A program made the position numbers and the translations under genes. Shown here one piece after another: positions 6,496 through 8,888 of a DNA stretch of 8,888 nt (positions are counted from its first letter, which is position 1; the number at the start of each line of letters is the position of its first letter). The stretch lies in contig JAQGKB010000063.1 in the NCBI GenBank assembly GCA_028290345.1, forward strand, positions 1-8,888. The letters are read 5' to 3'. Origin of the DNA: Hyphomicrobiales bacterium. GTDB taxonomy: Bacteria; Pseudomonadota; Alphaproteobacteria; Rhizobiales; Devosiaceae. The notes beneath the pieces were generated by a model. The model worked only from the letters and a program-made list of their open reading frames with translations, did not search any database and was not told the origin of the DNA.

Positions 6496-8315
6496 TTGCG
6501 CGCCTTGGGCGCGGGGCGCTCATTGGCCGCCCGCGGCAGCGTGAGGGTGAAGATGGCGCCGGAGCGGTCGGTGCGATTGCGCACCTCGATGCTGCCCTTG
6601 TGCGCCTCGATGATCTGGCGCGAGATGGAGAGCCCAAGCCCTGAATGGTCGCCAAAATGTTCGCCCTCGGGCCGATCGGTATAGAAGCGTTGGAAGATCC
6701 GGGTGATGTCGCCGCGGATGCCGGGGCCCTCGTCGGTGATCGAAATGGTGATCTGCTCGGCCGAGGTGGCGATCGCCACCCGCACCGTGCCGTTGTCGGG
6801 CGAAAACGACACGGCATTGTCGATGAGGTTGGAAAACACCTGCGCCAGCCGGCTGTCGTGCCCGAGCACGACCGGGGCAAACCGCCCGCTGCGCTTGTCG
6901 AGTACGACGCTGATGTTCCGCTTCGAGGCTAGGTCGTGCTGGATGGAGACCATGGTTTCGGCCAGCTTTTCGACATCGACCCGGTCGGCGACTTCGCGCG
7001 CCAATTCGCCATCGAGGCGGCTGGCATTGGAGATATCGGAAATCAGCCGGTCCAGGCGCCGCACGTCGTGATGGATTATGGCATTGAGCCGGTCGCGATC
7101 CTCCTGGCGCTTGGCCAGCGGCAGGGTTTCGACAGCGCTTCGCAAGGAAGTCAGCGGGTTCTTCAGTTCGTGCGCGACGTCGGCAGCGAAGCGCTCGATG
7201 GCCTCGATGCGGTTATAGAGCGCATCGGTCATCGAGCGGATGGCGCGGGAGAGGTGCCCGATCTCGTCGGGCCGATCGGTGAAATCGGGGATTTCGGCGC
7301 GGGCATTGCCGGCGGTCTGTACCCTTTCGGCCGCCGCCGAAAGCCGGCGCATCGGCCCGGCGATGGTGCCGGCGAGCAGCAGCGACAGAACCACGGTCAC
7401 CGCCGCCGCGACCATGCCGATGCGCACGATCCCCCAGCGTTCGGTCGAGACGATGGCGTCGATCTCGCCCGGAGCGGTCGAGAGCAGCAGCACGCCGACG
7501 GTGGCGCGCACGCGCTGCACCGGCACGGCGACGGAAACCACCAATTGGCCATGGTCATCGACCCGAACGATATCGGCGGCATTGCCGGTCAGCGCGCTAT
7601 CGACTTCCGGATAGCGCTTGCCCTCGTCGGCCCCATATTCCTGGTAGAGCGGAAAGTCATCGCCCGGCACCCAGGACAGCACGACGTTCCACCAATCGAA
7701 GAGGAAAAAACCGGTGCCCTTCGGCCGTGGCGTCAGCTTCCGCAGCACTTCGCCGCGCGCATAGATATTGTCGCTATCGAGGATCAGGAAGCCGGCCTGA
7801 TCGTAGATCCGGGCGCGGGTGCCGGTGGGGGTGATCAAATTGCGCAGCAGCGGCGCGACCTGCTCGGGATTGATCGGGAATTCCAGCGTCGGATCAAAGA
7901 AGCTCAGCGGCGACACGGCATCGCCGGTCTGCAGCGCCAGGAGCCGGTCGGGATTGACAGAGATTACGTCGCTATCGACAGTCGCGGACGCGGCCACGGC
8001 GGCGGCGATGATCTCGCCCTGCACCCGCAGCGATTGCACGCGGGCATCGATCAGCCCGGCGCGCCACTGGTTGAGGTAGAGGATGCCCACTACCAGCACG
8101 GCCAGCGCGAGCAGGTTGAGAAAGACGATGCGCCGGGTCAGGCTGGAAAAGATGGTGTAGCCGAGCAGCCGCCGGATGATGACGACAAGCGCCACAAACT
8201 GCCTGCCGACGGGCCGAAACCCGCGGGACAACAGGCCTAAGAAACCGCCGGGCGATGCCGCGCCCGGCGCCATCGTCTCGGTGGGCTTCTCGATTTCGTG
8301 TCCGCTGACGGCCAC
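6492..8315 (-). CDS. chvG: ChvG-type sensor histidine kinase (ExoS/BvrS family)
   Basis: An inner-membrane kinase that phosphorylates ChvI in response to acid or envelope stress in related Hyphomicrobiales. Its 607 residues are typical of the family. A cytoplasmic N-terminal tail of about 60 residues precedes TM1 (62-81). A periplasmic sensor domain spans 82-295, and TM2 is at 296-319. A HAMP linker (about 320-372) leads to the DHp domain with FAADVAHELKNPLTSLRSA (phospho-His382). The ATPase domain shows the N box NLIDNAVSF (496-504), G1 DEGPGI (528-533) and G2 HSGLGLSI (558-565). The start is a GTG at 8315 that shares one base with the chvI stop (TAGTG). AAGGAG lies 5 bases before it. An ATG at residue 15 is possible but has less support. 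All catalytic motifs are intact. Confidence 0.96.
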   Translation of the reverse strand: MAVSGHEIEKPTETMAPGAASPGGFLGLLSRGFRPVGRQFVALVVIIRRLLGYTIFSSLTRRIVFLNLLALAVLVVGILYLNQWRAGLIDARVQSLRVQGEIIAAAVAASATVDSDVISVNPDRLLALQTGDAVSPLSFFDPTLEFPINPEQVAPLLRNLITPTGTRARIYDQAGFLILDSDNIYARGEVLRKLTPRPKGTGFFLFDWWNVVLSWVPGDDFPLYQEYGADEGKRYPEVDSALTGNAADIVRVDDHGQLVVSVAVPVQRVRATVGVLLLSTAPGEIDAIVSTERWGIVRIGMVAAAVTVVLSLLLAGTIAGPMRRLSAAAERVQTAGNARAEIPDFTDRPDEIGHLSRAIRSMTDALYNRIEAIERFAADVAHELKNPLTSLRSAVETLPLAKRQEDRDRLNAIIHHDVRRLDRLISDISNASRLDGELAREVADRVDVEKLAETMVSIQHDLASKRNISVVLDKRSGRFAPVVLGHDSRLAQVFSNLIDNAVSFSPDNGTVRVAIATSAEQITISITDEGPGIRGDITRIFQRFYTDRPEGEHFGDHSGLGLSISRQIIEAHKGSIEVRNRTDRSGAIFTLTLPRAANERPAPKARK

Positions 8316-8888
8316 TACTGCTCCTTGAAGCGGTAACCTACACCGTAGAGGGTTTCGATCATCTCGAAATCGTCATCGGTGGCCTTGAACTTCTTGCGCA
8401 GCCGCTTGATGTGGCTATCGATGGTTCGGTCATCGACATAAACCTGATCGTCATAGGCCGCATCCATCAGCGCATTACGGGATTTGACCACGCCGGGGCG
8501 CAGCGCCAGGGCCTGCAGGATGAGGAACTCGGTGACCGTGAGGGTCACGCGTTGGCTGCGCCAGGTGCAGGTGTGGCGCTCTTCGTCCATGACCAGCGCG
8601 CCGCGCTCGATCAGCGCCTTGCCGCTTGGGGCCTCGCCCGCAATCGTGGGCGCCGACGGATCGCGCGGGGCGGAACGGCGCAGGATCGCCTTCACCCGCT
8701 CGACCAGCAGCCGCTGAGAAAAGGGCTTGGTGATGAAATCGTCGGCGCCCATCTTGAGGCCGAACAGTTCGTCGATCTCCTCGTCCTTGGAGGTGAGGAA
8801 AATGACTGGCAAGTCGGATTTCTGCCGCAGGCGGCGCAGAAGTTCCATTCCGTCCATCCGCGGCATCTTGATGTCGAAGATGGCGAGG
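8315..8888 (-). CDS. chvI: ChvI-type response regulator, C-terminal part (5' end outside window)
   Basis: An OmpR/PhoB-type transcription factor and partner of ChvG. The 190 visible residues begin within the receiver domain at LAIFDIKMPRMDGMELL, whose first Asp (codon 8873-8875) is the phosphorylation site. The receiver continues with FLTSKDEE (the conserved Thr) and FITKPFSQ (the conserved Lys). The DNA-binding winged helix occupies the C-terminal 100 residues, with the recognition region DRTIDSHIKRLRKKF and the ending GYRFKEQ. About 50 N-terminal residues and the start lie beyond the right edge. The gene overlaps chvG by one base. In Agrobacterium, Sinorhizobium (ExoS/ChvI) and Brucella (BvrS/BvrR) the pair controls envelope composition, motility, exopolysaccharide and host interaction genes. 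Confidence 0.96.
   Translation of the reverse strand, partial: LAIFDIKMPRMDGMELLRRLRQKSDLPVIFLTSKDEEIDELFGLKMGADDFITKPFSQRLLVERVKAILRRSAPRDPSAPTIAGEAPSGKALIERGALVMDEERHTCTWRSQRVTLTVTEFLILQALALRPGVVKSRNALMDAAYDDQVYVDDRTIDSHIKRLRKKFKATDDDFEMIETLYGVGYRFKEQ
8321..8326 (-). promoter_or_regulatory. Ribosome binding site deciding the GTG start of chvG
   Basis: AAGGAG on the minus strand, within the last codons of chvI and 5 bases before the GTG at 8315. The near-consensus match and spacing favour this non-ATG start and the TAGTG coupling over the internal ATG 14 codons later. Confidence 0.75.

Noticed and set aside
6936..8240. Long plus-strand open frame (about 434 codons) opposite chvG.
   Set aside because: It is fully antisense to an intact ChvG, is rich in Gly, Asp, His and Gln, and has no recognisable domain.

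Overview
The window looks like a chromosomal core segment of a GC-rich alphaproteobacterium, most likely order Hyphomicrobiales (Rhizobiales). A Devosia-like genus is a guess from the overall look of the proteins. The evidence is the gene set and order: a ChvI/ChvG (ExoS/BvrS-type) two-component system, a short alphaproteobacterial HPr kinase, a mannose-type EIIA, HPr, S-adenosylhomocysteinase, and a PAS-domain sensor kinase resembling DivL. All lie in one orientation, as in Agrobacterium, Sinorhizobium and Brucella relatives.

Reading along the minus strand (right to left): the 3' part of chvI (8888-8315, cut by the window edge), chvG (8315-6492) and hprK (6495-5992) are translationally coupled by 1-4 base overlaps. 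After a 187-base gap come manX-type EIIA (5804-5403), HPr (5357-5046), a two-segment membrane protein of the DUF2937 type (4977-4438), and ahcY (4346-2946). A good sigma70-like promoter lies just upstream of ahcY. At the left edge, also on the minus strand, is the N-terminal 444 residues of a membrane-anchored multi-PAS protein (1333-1). It runs off the window before its kinase core.

The one gene against the grain is an AraC-family regulator on the plus strand (1805-2767). It sits between the DivL-like gene and ahcY, divergent from the first across about 460 non-coding bases and convergent with the second. Between its stop and the ahcY stop is a 92-base element built of nested inverted repeats, of the kind dispersed through alphaproteobacterial genomes.

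Functionally, ChvG/ChvI senses envelope or acid stress. HprK, HPr and EIIA form an incomplete, regulatory phosphotransferase system with no sugar permease. AhcY clears S-adenosylhomocysteine for the methyl cycle. The DivL-like protein probably belongs to cell-cycle phosphorelay control. I see no CRISPR array, transposase, prophage, RNA gene or clearly new system. The features most worth a second look are the AraC insertion, the 92-base palindromic element, the conserved-looking membrane gene between ptsH and ahcY, and two small inverted repeats in the leaders of EIIA and the membrane protein.
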